DNA of 5,318 bases from Verrucomicrobiota bacterium (lineage in GTDB: Bacteria; Verrucomicrobiota; Verrucomicrobiia; Opitutales; Opitutaceae): NCBI GenBank assembly GCA_023430825.1, contig JAEYYL010000296.1, positions 1 to 5,318 on the forward strand. The letters are read 5' to 3'. A model generated the notes under the pieces. It searched no databases. It worked only from the letters and a program-made list of their open reading frames with translations, and was not told where the DNA came from. Within the stretch, counting starts at the first letter, position 1. Each line of letters opens with the position of its first letter. Both the position numbers and the translations under genes were made by a program. Shown piece after piece: positions 1 to 5,318 of the stretch.

Positions 1-16
1 CCCCCCCCCCCCCCCC
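1..16. repeat. 16-base poly-C tract at window edge
   Basis: The window opens with 16 consecutive C, followed by GGGCCCC. No other homopolymer of this length occurs in the window. It may be genuine, but a G/C run at the very end of a sequence is also what a contig end looks like when dark cycles of two-colour sequencing are called as G. Bases 17-82 hold no supported gene. A short open stretch in plus frame 3 has GC-rich third positions from about 24 to 56 and ends at TAG 84-86. It could be the tail of a convergent gene, but about 28 codons is too little to call. Confidence 0.6.
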
Positions 17-82
17 GGGCCCCATCGACCAGACCGTCGGGCGCTTCATTCCGCGGGTAAAATATCCAAGTCAGCACGCCAC

Positions 83-109
83 GTAGGGCGGGTCTCAGAC
101 CCGCCCTAC
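83..109. repeat. Perfect 27-base palindrome, REP-like element
   Basis: The arms GTAGGGCGGGTCT (83-95) and AGACCCGCCCTAC (97-109) are exact reverse complements around one central base; in RNA this would fold as about 11 bp with a 5-base loop. The element overlaps the last codon and TAG stop of the minus-strand nuclease gene (stop at 106-108). No T-tract follows the hairpin on either strand, so it does not look like a standard intrinsic terminator. Its position at a gene end and its GC-rich arms fit a dispersed REP-like element that could protect mRNA 3' ends. Only one copy is in this window, so the dispersed nature is inferred. Confidence 0.8.
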
Positions 110-1032
110 TGCTTTTCGCCCGCCGCCACCGCCGCCGGCCCGAGTTCCAGCGTCACGACCACCGGCCGGTGATCGCTCGCTTCGCGCACGCCTTCTCCGT
201 CGTAAATCCGCGCCGCGCCGCCGCGCACGCTCCGCCAGAGCGCCGGCGACACCAACACGTGGTCCACCCGCGAATAGCTGTCCTGCTTCCGAAACGCGTG
301 CGTCCACGTTTCTCCGCGCGAGTCCGCCGCCGGCAGCAGCCGTGCCACCTTCGTTTTGCCTCGCATCAGCATCCGCCGCACCGTGGCGCTCGATTTGTCG
401 TCGTTGAAATCCCCCAGGATCGCAAACCGCCCCACCGCCGGCTCCGGAAACCGCCGCAACACCGCATCGCGAATCGCCACCGCCTCGCCCAGACGGCGCC
501 GCGCCGATCGCGAATCGTCCGCCCGATCCGTGTATCGACTTTTCAAATGCAGGCCGAAAAGCGTGACCTCCCCCGCCACCGTGTGCAGCTGCACTTCCAG
601 CAGCCCGCGCTTCACGCGCTCCTGCCCGTCGAAATACGAGAACTCCAGCTCGGTATGCCGCGTCACCGTCACAAAGGGCCGCCGCGACAATACCGCGACG
701 TGCCGTTCCGAATCTGCCGCCTGCAATAATTCGGCGTGCGGATACTCAAGCCCCTCGGTTCGCAAATCACGGCGGAATTCCTCGAAATACGCCGGCCCGC
801 CCATCTCTTGCAGCACGAGCACATCCGCATCGATTCCGCGAATCGCCGCGCGCAGCGCTCGCTTCTGCACTTCCGGCTTCGGATAATCCTTCCGGTAACC
901 CGCCTCCGTCATCCGGTTCGCGGCCACGTAGTTCTCCACGTTGTAGGTCGCGATTGTCAGCGTCTCGCCGCGCAGCACGGCCGCCAGCCCGAAGAGGATC
1001 AGCCAGCGGAACATCCGGCCCACGGATTTCAT
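106..1032 (-). CDS. Secreted endonuclease/exonuclease/phosphatase family protein
   Basis: This 308-residue protein belongs to the metal-dependent EEP (DNase I / exonuclease III-like) superfamily, which cleaves phosphodiester or phosphomonoester bonds. The family signature is complete and in order: YNVEN (Asn31), LVLQE (Glu76), GLHLKS (His162), GDFND (Asp208, Asn210), RVDHV (Asp257) and SDHRP (Asp287, His288). The N-terminus has basic residues, a hydrophobic core (WLILFGLAAVL, about 10-20) and a possible cleavage site near Gly22, so export is likely. The start is ATG 1032, chosen because the signal peptide begins there and AGGG motifs lie 4 and 11 bases upstream; ATG at codon 7 is an alternative. 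A longer reading to 1131 would run through the end of the protease gene. It lies 26 bases behind that gene and is probably cotranscribed. Substrate (DNA, nucleotide, lipid or sugar phosphate) cannot be told; such genes are often labelled only by superfamily. Confidence 0.88.
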   Translation of the reverse strand: MKSVGRMFRWLILFGLAAVLRGETLTIATYNVENYVAANRMTEAGYRKDYPKPEVQKRALRAAIRGIDADVLVLQEMGGPAYFEEFRRDLRTEGLEYPHAELLQAADSERHVAVLSRRPFVTVTRHTELEFSYFDGQERVKRGLLEVQLHTVAGEVTLFGLHLKSRYTDRADDSRSARRRLGEAVAIRDAVLRRFPEPAVGRFAILGDFNDDKSSATVRRMLMRGKTKVARLLPAADSRGETWTHAFRKQDSYSRVDHVLVSPALWRSVRGGAARIYDGEGVREASDHRPVVVTLELGPAAVAAGEKQ

Positions 1033-1058
1033 GCTGCCCTGAGCCCTGCGCCGCTGCC

Positions 1059-2306
1059 TCACCCCGCCTGCGTGAGCGCGCGCTCGCGCTCCACCAGCGT
1101 CGGATGCGAGTAGTAGAAACCGCTGAACCACGGATGCGGCGTGAGATTGCTCAGGTTCTTCTGCGCCAGCTTGCGCAGCGCGCCGAGCAGCGGCCCCGGC
1201 CCGCCGACCGCCTCCCGCGCGAAGGCGTCCGCCTCGTATTCATGTTTCCGCGACAACAGGTTCGTCAGCGGCGAGAACCAGAAGGTCACCACCCCGCTCA
1301 GCAGCCCGAAGAGCAGGAACGCCGGCGCCAGTTCGCCCGGCGGAAAACCGAAGGCCAGGTTGAACCCCGGGCTCGCCGCCAGCCACGCGATTACCGCGAA
1401 ACCGCCCAGCATCGTCACCGCCGAGATCGCCAGCATCTTCGGAATGTGCCCGCGCCGGTAATGCCCGATCTCGTGCGCCAGCACCGCCTCCAGCTCCTCC
1501 GGCGTCAGCTGTGCGATCAGCGTATCGAACAACACGATACGCCGGAAACGGCCGAAGCCCGTGAAGAACGCATTCGAATGCGCCGACCGCTTGCTGCCGT
1601 CCATCACCTCGATCGTCTTCGCCTGAAATCCCGTGCGGTCCCCCAGCGCCAGCAGCCGCGTGCGCAGCTCCCCTTCCGGCAGCGGCGACAATTTGTTGAA
1701 GAGCGGCAGGATCAGCTTCGGATAGAGCACCAGCATCAGCAGCTGAAACCCATACACCAGCGCGAAGCCCCAGATCCACCACGCCGCGCCGGCCCACTCG
1801 ACCAGCGACAACAGCGCCCAGAGCAACGGAAACCCGATCACGAACGCCAGCGCGAGGCCCTTGACCCGGTCCATCAGCCAGAGCCGCGGCGTCGTCTGGT
1901 TGAAACCGAATCTCGCCTCCAGCCGGAACGTTTCCCACCAGTCGAATGGCAGCGACGGAATCGATAACAGCACGCCCGCGAGCAGAATGAACAGCGCGCG
2001 CGTCCACACCGCATCGAACGCCCCCCAGCCGATCACTTCAACGAACAGCCACGGCAGCACGCCGCCAAACACGAAGAGCGCCAACACCAGCGTGTCGAAA
2101 ATCCCCGTGATCACCCCGAAGCGCGAGCGCGCCAGCGTGTAACGCACGGATTTCGCGTAGGTCGCCTCGTCCATGATCGCCGCGACCGCCGCCGGCGCCT
2201 TCGCCGCATGCCGGCGCACCTCCGCGCGATTCAGCGCCGACAGCACCAACTCCCCCGCCAGCCGCACCACGAGCAGCGCCGCCGTTATCAGCAAAACGAT
2301 TACCAT
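1059..2306 (-). CDS. M48 family Ste24-like membrane metalloprotease
   Basis: With the chosen start this is a 415-residue zinc endopeptidase of the M48A (Ste24 / CAAX-protease-like) type, close to the usual 410-430 residues. The zinc site is intact: HEIGH at 278-282 and the third-ligand motif SRKHEYEAD at 352-360 (Glu356). The family motif HSNAFFTGFG is at 243-252. Hydrophobic segments lie at about 1-14, 66-92, 102-119, 150-169, 174-200, 291-311 and 325-345, matching a multi-spanning inner-membrane enzyme. Bacterial relatives are thought to act in membrane protein quality control or peptide processing; bacteria generally lack prenylated CAAX substrates, so that name should not be read literally. 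ATG 2306 was chosen because the first helix starts there. In-frame ATGs at 2351 and 2420 would add 15 or 38 residues of low-complexity, Arg/Gly-rich sequence unlike the family N-terminus, and no candidate has a strong Shine-Dalgarno. It is the first gene of a probable two-gene unit, divergent from pyrR. Confidence 0.9.
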   Translation of the reverse strand: MVIVLLITAALLVVRLAGELVLSALNRAEVRRHAAKAPAAVAAIMDEATYAKSVRYTLARSRFGVITGIFDTLVLALFVFGGVLPWLFVEVIGWGAFDAVWTRALFILLAGVLLSIPSLPFDWWETFRLEARFGFNQTTPRLWLMDRVKGLALAFVIGFPLLWALLSLVEWAGAAWWIWGFALVYGFQLLMLVLYPKLILPLFNKLSPLPEGELRTRLLALGDRTGFQAKTIEVMDGSKRSAHSNAFFTGFGRFRRIVLFDTLIAQLTPEELEAVLAHEIGHYRRGHIPKMLAISAVTMLGGFAVIAWLAASPGFNLAFGFPPGELAPAFLLFGLLSGVVTFWFSPLTNLLSRKHEYEADAFAREAVGGPGPLLGALRKLAQKNLSNLTPHPWFSGFYYSHPTLVERERALTQAG

Positions 2307-2462
2307 GCATAAACTGCACGCGAGTTTCCCGCCCGGGCCAACCGAAAACATCCGTCCGCGGTCTGCCGCAACCACGCTGAGCCGGCCATTGGACCGCGCG
2401 CCGGCACGCGCGTCCGACATTTCGCTTTACCGGTCTCGCCACCACCTGCAAAACCAAGCCTC
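2307..2462. promoter_or_regulatory. Divergent intergenic region, M48 protease / pyrR
   Basis: This 156-base gap must hold the promoter for the minus-strand protease unit and probably that of the pyr cluster. I find no convincing -35/-10 pair on either strand: TTGGAC at 2389-2394 has no good -10 partner. No purine-rich ribosome site precedes the pyrR GTG. I also see no match to the Bacillus PyrR-binding loop consensus and no hairpin followed by a T-tract, so a classical PyrR attenuator is not visible. The region is partly open in frame with the protease (to ATG 2420), so its non-coding status depends on the start chosen for that gene. Confidence 0.45.
2391..2415. repeat. GC-rich imperfect hairpin upstream of pyrR
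   Basis: GGACCGCGCG (2391-2400) pairs with CGCGCGTCC (2407-2415): nine base pairs with one bulged C and a six-base loop. It lies about 50 bases before the pyrR start. In RNA it would be very stable, but no T-run follows, so it is not an obvious terminator. In DNA of this GC content such pairings arise by chance fairly often. A leader structure or operator is possible but unproven. Confidence 0.3.
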
Positions 2463-3023
2463 GTGGCCCAACCCAAGACCATCGGCTCCAAGGAAATTCA
2501 CGCCGCCATCGAGCAGCTCGCCGCCGCCATTTCCGACCGCCACGCCGCCACCCCGCGCCTGCTCCTCCTCGGCATCGCCAACGGCGGCGTCGAACTCGCC
2601 CGCCGCCTCGCCACCCGGCTCGCCGCGCTCGACCCCGGCCGTTCCATTCAAGCCGGCACCGTCGACATCTCGTTTCACCGCGACGACATCGCACGCAATC
2701 CCATCCCGAAGGAGTTCGCGTCCACTCACATCCCCGCCGACGTCGACGGCGCCTCCGTCATTCTCGTCGACGACGTGCTCTTCTCCGGCCGCACCGTGAA
2801 GGCCGCCCTCGACGAGCTCTTCGACTACGGACGCCCGACCCTCGTCGAACTCGCCATCCTCGTCGACCGCGGCGGCCGTCGTTTGCCGTTCGCCGCCAAT
2901 TACACCGGCTTGACCGTTCAGCCGGCGCCGGCCGAGAAAGTCGTCGTCCGCCTCGATCCCACCGATCCGGCCAACGACATCGTTCGCCTCGATCCCGCGG
3001 CCAACCGCAATTCGGAAATCTAG
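2463..3023 (+). CDS. pyrR: PyrR family protein (pyr regulator / uracil phosphoribosyltransferase)
   Basis: This 186-residue type I phosphoribosyltransferase fits the PyrR family (about 180 residues). In Bacillus, PyrR binds pyr leader RNA when UMP is high and also converts uracil plus PRPP to UMP. The PRPP loop VILVDDVLFSGRTV is at 99-112. Further PyrR landmarks are DISFHRDD (68-75), GRPTLVELAILVDRGGR (123-139) and EKVVVRLD (158-165). The start is GTG 2463, fixed by the family N-terminus; no Shine-Dalgarno precedes it. It is followed after 17 bases by pyrB, the usual PyrR context. One feature is odd: the segment matching Bacillus GIKTRG reads GIANGG (37-42), and positions matching Thr18, Arg19, His22 and Arg146 of the Bacillus protein are Glu17, Gln18, Ala21 and Ala144. 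This comparison relies on my memory of the Bacillus sequence. It suggests that RNA binding may be lost or altered while the catalytic site is kept. Confidence 0.92.
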   Translation: MAQPKTIGSKEIHAAIEQLAAAISDRHAATPRLLLLGIANGGVELARRLATRLAALDPGRSIQAGTVDISFHRDDIARNPIPKEFASTHIPADVDGASVILVDDVLFSGRTVKAALDELFDYGRPTLVELAILVDRGGRRLPFAANYTGLTVQPAPAEKVVVRLDPTDPANDIVRLDPAANRNSEI

Positions 3024-3040
3024 CCCCGACTCTCCCACCG

Positions 3041-3985
3041 ATGCCCTGGACGCGCCAACACCTCCTCACCCTCGAGGAACTCTCCCTCGCCGAGATCGAA
3101 CAGATCCACGCCACCGCCGTCGCGTTCAAACGCACCCTCTCGCGCAGCGTCAAAAAAGTCCCCGCTCTCCGCGGCAAGACCATCGTCAATCTCTTCCTCG
3201 AGCCCAGCACGCGCACCCGCATCGCCTTCGACATGGCCGCCAAGCGCCTCAGCGCCGATGTCATCTCGATGGACGGCGCCAGCAGCAGCACCACCAAGGG
3301 CGAAACGCTCCGCGACACCGCGCAAAACATCGCCGCGCTCGGCGCCGATATGATCGTGATCCGGCACGCCGCCGCCGGCTCCCCGCTCTACCTTTCCCGC
3401 ATCCTCGGCATCCCGGTCGTCAACGCCGGCGACGGCGCGCACGAACACCCGACGCAGGGGCTCCTCGACACGTTCACGATGAAGGAACGCCTCGGCAGTC
3501 TGAAGGGCCGCAAGGTCGTCATCCTCGGCGACATCCTCTTCAGCCGCGTCGCCCGCTCCAACATCCATGCGCTCACGAAAATGGGCGCCGACGTCACGCT
3601 CGTCGGCCCGTCCACGCTCGTCCCGCACTGGTTCACCGACCTCGGCGTGAAGGTCTCGCACGATCTCCGCAGCGCGCTCGCCGACGCCGAGGTTGTCATG
3701 CTGCTGCGGATACAGCACGAGCGGCAGTCCAGCGGCCATTTCCCTTCGCTCGGCGAATACACCGGCATGTTCGGTCTCAACAAGACCCGCGCCGGCTGGC
3801 TCAACCCGAAGGCCATCATCATGCACCCCGGCCCCATCAACCGCGGCGTCGAGATCGACAGCGAACTCGCCGACGGCGACCGCAGCGTGATTCTCGAGCA
3901 GGTGACCAACGGCATCGCGATCCGCATGGCCGTCCTCTACCTCTGCGCCGGCGGCCAGCCCGAACACGTCGCACCGGTGGAATGA
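3041..3985 (+). CDS. pyrB: Aspartate carbamoyltransferase catalytic chain
   Basis: This 314-residue protein catalyses carbamoyl phosphate + L-aspartate to N-carbamoyl-L-aspartate + phosphate, the committed step of pyrimidine synthesis in the cytoplasm. Family signatures are all present: the carbamoyl-phosphate site FLEPSTRTR (52-60), Ser/Lys loop SSSTTKGET (81-89, Lys86 supplied to the neighbouring subunit), HPTQGLLD (136-143), GDILFSRVARSN (163-174), the aspartate-binding MLLRIQHER (220-228) and MHPGPINRG (261-269). Length is normal for a catalytic chain. The start ATG 3041 is 17 bases after the pyrR stop, with no purine-rich site in the gap, so translation may be coupled to pyrR or use a leaderless-like or weak initiation signal. 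No pyrI regulatory chain is in the window. The following gene is a class I dihydroorotase; in several bacteria (for example Aquifex) these two enzymes form a complex, which is possible here but not shown. Confidence 0.97.
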   Translation: MPWTRQHLLTLEELSLAEIEQIHATAVAFKRTLSRSVKKVPALRGKTIVNLFLEPSTRTRIAFDMAAKRLSADVISMDGASSSTTKGETLRDTAQNIAALGADMIVIRHAAAGSPLYLSRILGIPVVNAGDGAHEHPTQGLLDTFTMKERLGSLKGRKVVILGDILFSRVARSNIHALTKMGADVTLVGPSTLVPHWFTDLGVKVSHDLRSALADAEVVMLLRIQHERQSSGHFPSLGEYTGMFGLNKTRAGWLNPKAIIMHPGPINRGVEIDSELADGDRSVILEQVTNGIAIRMAVLYLCAGGQPEHVAPVE

Positions 3986-3989
3986 ACCC

Positions 3990-4119
3990 AAGCTCCAAGC
4001 ACCAACCTCCAAGCTCCAAAGAACCTCCAATGTTCCAACCTCCAATCATCCACCATATTTTTTCCAGCTCCTTGAAGCTTGAAGCTTCACTGGAGCTTGG
4101 AGCTTGGATGTTGGAGCTT
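3990..4119. repeat. Imperfect inverted repeat of CCAAGCTCCAA-type units between pyrB and pyrC
   Basis: The 140-base gap between pyrB and pyrC is unlike its surroundings: low in CG dinucleotides, rich in A and T, and built of short degenerate units. The left half (about 3988-4047) repeats CCAAGCTCC / CCAACCTCC; the right half (about 4067-4119) carries the complementary GGAGCTTGG units plus a tandem GAAGCTT (4074-4087). Arms 3990-4018 and 4091-4119 pair at about 28 positions with one mismatch and one bulged base on each side. The centre holds ATATTTTTTCC (T-run 4058-4063). The T-run is not directly preceded by a hairpin, so I do not call a terminator. Similar degenerate intergenic units are, from memory, common in Verrucomicrobiota genomes; that cannot be verified here. 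Confidence 0.8.
4113..4116 (+). promoter_or_regulatory. Repeat-derived Shine-Dalgarno (GGAG) of pyrC
   Basis: GGAG lies nine bases before the pyrC ATG at 4126, a workable spacing. It is part of the last repeat unit TTGGAGCTTT of the inverted repeat, and in the folded RNA it would pair with CTCC at 3993-3996. It is the clearest ribosome-binding site of the three pyr genes and supports ATG 4126 as the start. Confidence 0.6.
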
Positions 4120-4125
4120 TAATTC

Positions 4126-5318
4126 ATGGCCTCTCTCTGGATCGCCAACGCCCGCGTCATCGACCCCGCCGCCAAGCGCGACGCCGCGGGCGACCTGTTC
4201 ATCGCCGACGGTAAGTTCGTCGACTCGCTCTCCGCCGCCGCCAAGAAGCGCGCGAAGAAAATCGACGCCGCCGGCCTCGTCGCCTGCCCCGGCCTGGTCG
4301 ACATCCATGTCCATTTCCGCGAACCCGGCCAGACGCACAAGGAAACCATCGCCACCGGCTCCCGCGCCGCCGCCGCCGGCGGTTTCACCACCGTCGTCTG
4401 CATGCCGAATACATCGCCGCCCGCCGACAACGCCGGCACGATCCAGTTCATCAACGACGCCATCCGCCGCGACTCCGTCATCAAGATCCTCCCGACCGGC
4501 TGCATCACCGTCGGCATGAAGGGCCAGACGCTCGCACCCATCGGCTCGCTCAAACGCGCCGGCGTCGTCGCCATCACCGACGACGGCGATTGCGTGCAGA
4601 ACAACGAGCTCATGCGCCGCGCGGTCGAATACGCGAAAATGTTCGACCTCCCCGTCATGGATCACTGCCAGGACGCGTCGATGACGCAGGGCGCCGTGAT
4701 GAACGAGGGCGCGATGTCCACCCGCCTCGGCCTCCGCGGCTGGCCCAACGCCGCCGAGGACCTCATCGTCGCGCGCAACGTCATCCTCTCCGAATACACC
4801 GGCGCGCACATCCATCTGCAGCACATCTCGTCGAAATTTTCGGTCGATGTCATCCGCCGCGCCAAGGCCCGCGGCGCGCGCATCACCGCCGAGGCGACTC
4901 CGCACCACATCGCGCTCACCGACGACGCGCTCGCGACCTACGACACGAACTTCAAGATGAACCCGCCGCTGCGCACCGAAGAGGATCGGCTCGCGCTCAT
5001 CGCCGGCCTGCGCGACGGCACACTCGATTGCATCAGCACCGACCACGCGCCGCACACCGACTACGAGAAGGACAAGGAATTCGACTACGCGCCCAACGGT
5101 ATCCTCGGTTTGGAGACGTCGCTCGCCGTCACGCTCGACGTCCTCGTCCGCCGGCACAAATTCAAGCTCCCCTTTGTCATCGACCTGCTGACGCGCCGCG
5201 GCGCCGACATCCTGAATCTGCCCGCCGGCACGCTCGCGCCGGGCGCCGCCGCCGACGTCTGCCTCTTCGATCCCGCGGAAAAATGGATCTACGACGCCAA
5301 GGCCGGTTTCAGCAAATC
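4126..5318 (+). CDS. pyrC: Class I dihydroorotase, 3' end outside window
   Basis: The frame is open from ATG 4126 to the window end (397 codons plus two bases). Class I dihydroorotases are usually about 425-430 residues, so roughly 30 are missing. The enzyme reversibly cyclises N-carbamoyl-aspartate to dihydroorotate, directly after PyrB in the pathway. The amidohydrolase zinc site is complete: HVHFREPG (61-68; His61, His63), TDDG (151-154; the Asp that replaces the carboxylated lysine in many class I enzymes), MDHCQD (His180), LQHIS (His233) and STDHAPH (304-310; catalytic Asp306). GGFTTVVCMPNTSP (85-98) and MNPPLR (278-283) are further family motifs. With all ligands present it should be active, unlike the degenerate PyrC-like scaffold proteins found beside pyrB in some bacteria. 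A GGAG site nine bases upstream supports the start. Allantoinase and dihydropyrimidinase are relatives, but the pyrB neighbourhood and motifs favour dihydroorotase. Confidence 0.96.
   Translation, partial: MASLWIANARVIDPAAKRDAAGDLFIADGKFVDSLSAAAKKRAKKIDAAGLVACPGLVDIHVHFREPGQTHKETIATGSRAAAAGGFTTVVCMPNTSPPADNAGTIQFINDAIRRDSVIKILPTGCITVGMKGQTLAPIGSLKRAGVVAITDDGDCVQNNELMRRAVEYAKMFDLPVMDHCQDASMTQGAVMNEGAMSTRLGLRGWPNAAEDLIVARNVILSEYTGAHIHLQHISSKFSVDVIRRAKARGARITAEATPHHIALTDDALATYDTNFKMNPPLRTEEDRLALIAGLRDGTLDCISTDHAPHTDYEKDKEFDYAPNGILGLETSLAVTLDVLVRRHKFKLPFVIDLLTRRGADILNLPAGTLAPGAAADVCLFDPAEKWIYDAKAGFSK

Noticed and set aside
1..49. Minus-strand ATG at 47-49 with an open frame to the window edge
   Set aside because: Only 16 codons, ending in a poly-Gly run made by the C tract, with no ribosome site; too little to support a gene.
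83..109. Palindrome as an intrinsic terminator for the nuclease gene
   Set aside because: No T-tract follows on the minus strand, so a REP-like element is the better description, though some effect on transcript ends is possible.
1033..1131. Upstream extension of the EEP nuclease gene to ATG 1131
   Set aside because: It would overlap the end of the protease gene by about 70 bases and add an Arg/Ala/Gly-rich stretch before an otherwise normal signal peptide.
954..1967. Long plus-strand open frame (337 codons) opposite the protease gene
   Set aside because: Its product is an Arg/Gln/Pro-rich low-complexity sequence without motifs, typical of antisense frames in GC-rich DNA. The opposite strand encodes an M48 protease with an intact zinc site.
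2389..2430. TTGGAC as the -35 of a pyr promoter
   Set aside because: No reasonable -10 hexamer lies 16-18 bases downstream.
3020..4045. Minus-strand open frame (341 codons) opposite pyrB
   Set aside because: The Ala/Glu/Gly/Val/Asp-rich composition is a mirror of C-ending codons on the other strand, and it runs through the repeat. pyrB has all family motifs.
4058..4063. TTTTTT as part of an intrinsic terminator after pyrB
   Set aside because: The sequence just before it is C/A-rich and does not form a hairpin; the long inverted repeat has the T-run in its loop, not after its stem.
3988..4119. CRISPR array
   Set aside because: Units are short, degenerate and contiguous without regular spacers, and the halves are inverted relative to each other.
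4087..5157. Minus-strand open frame (356 codons) opposite pyrC
   Set aside because: Same mirror composition and no recognisable domain; the plus strand encodes dihydroorotase with a complete active site.

Overview
The window is GC-rich chromosomal DNA with strongly C/G-ending codons. Gene content, the style of the proteins and two kinds of intergenic repeat (a GTAGGGCGGGTCT palindrome and degenerate CCAAGCTCCAA units) suggest a member of the Verrucomicrobiota, probably near Opitutaceae. That placement is an inference from remembered families, not a search result.

Layout: bases 1-82 hold a 16-base C run and about 65 bases with no gene I can support. A perfect 27-base palindrome (83-109) follows and overlaps the stop codon of the first minus-strand gene. 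Two minus-strand genes, transcribed from about 2306 down to 106, probably form one unit: a Ste24-like M48 membrane metalloprotease, then 26 bases later a secreted endonuclease/exonuclease/phosphatase-family protein. A 156-base divergent intergenic region (2307-2462) separates them from a plus-strand pyrimidine cluster: pyrR (PRPP-binding PyrR family), pyrB (aspartate transcarbamoylase catalytic chain) after 17 bases, and pyrC (class I dihydroorotase) after a 140-base gap filled by an imperfect inverted repeat. The pyrC reading frame is still open at the window end, so about 30 C-terminal residues are probably missing.

Working together: PyrB makes N-carbamoyl-aspartate and PyrC cyclises it to dihydroorotate, steps 2 and 3 of de novo UMP synthesis. 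PyrR would be the regulator or a uracil-salvage enzyme, although its RNA-binding residues look lost compared with Bacillus PyrR. The protease and the exported nuclease/phosphatase have no evident link to pyrimidine synthesis.

I do not see an undescribed multi-gene system here. The most interesting signals are non-coding. The repeat between pyrB and pyrC carries the only convincing Shine-Dalgarno in the pyr cluster and could fold over it. The palindrome at the left edge carries a TAG at both ends.
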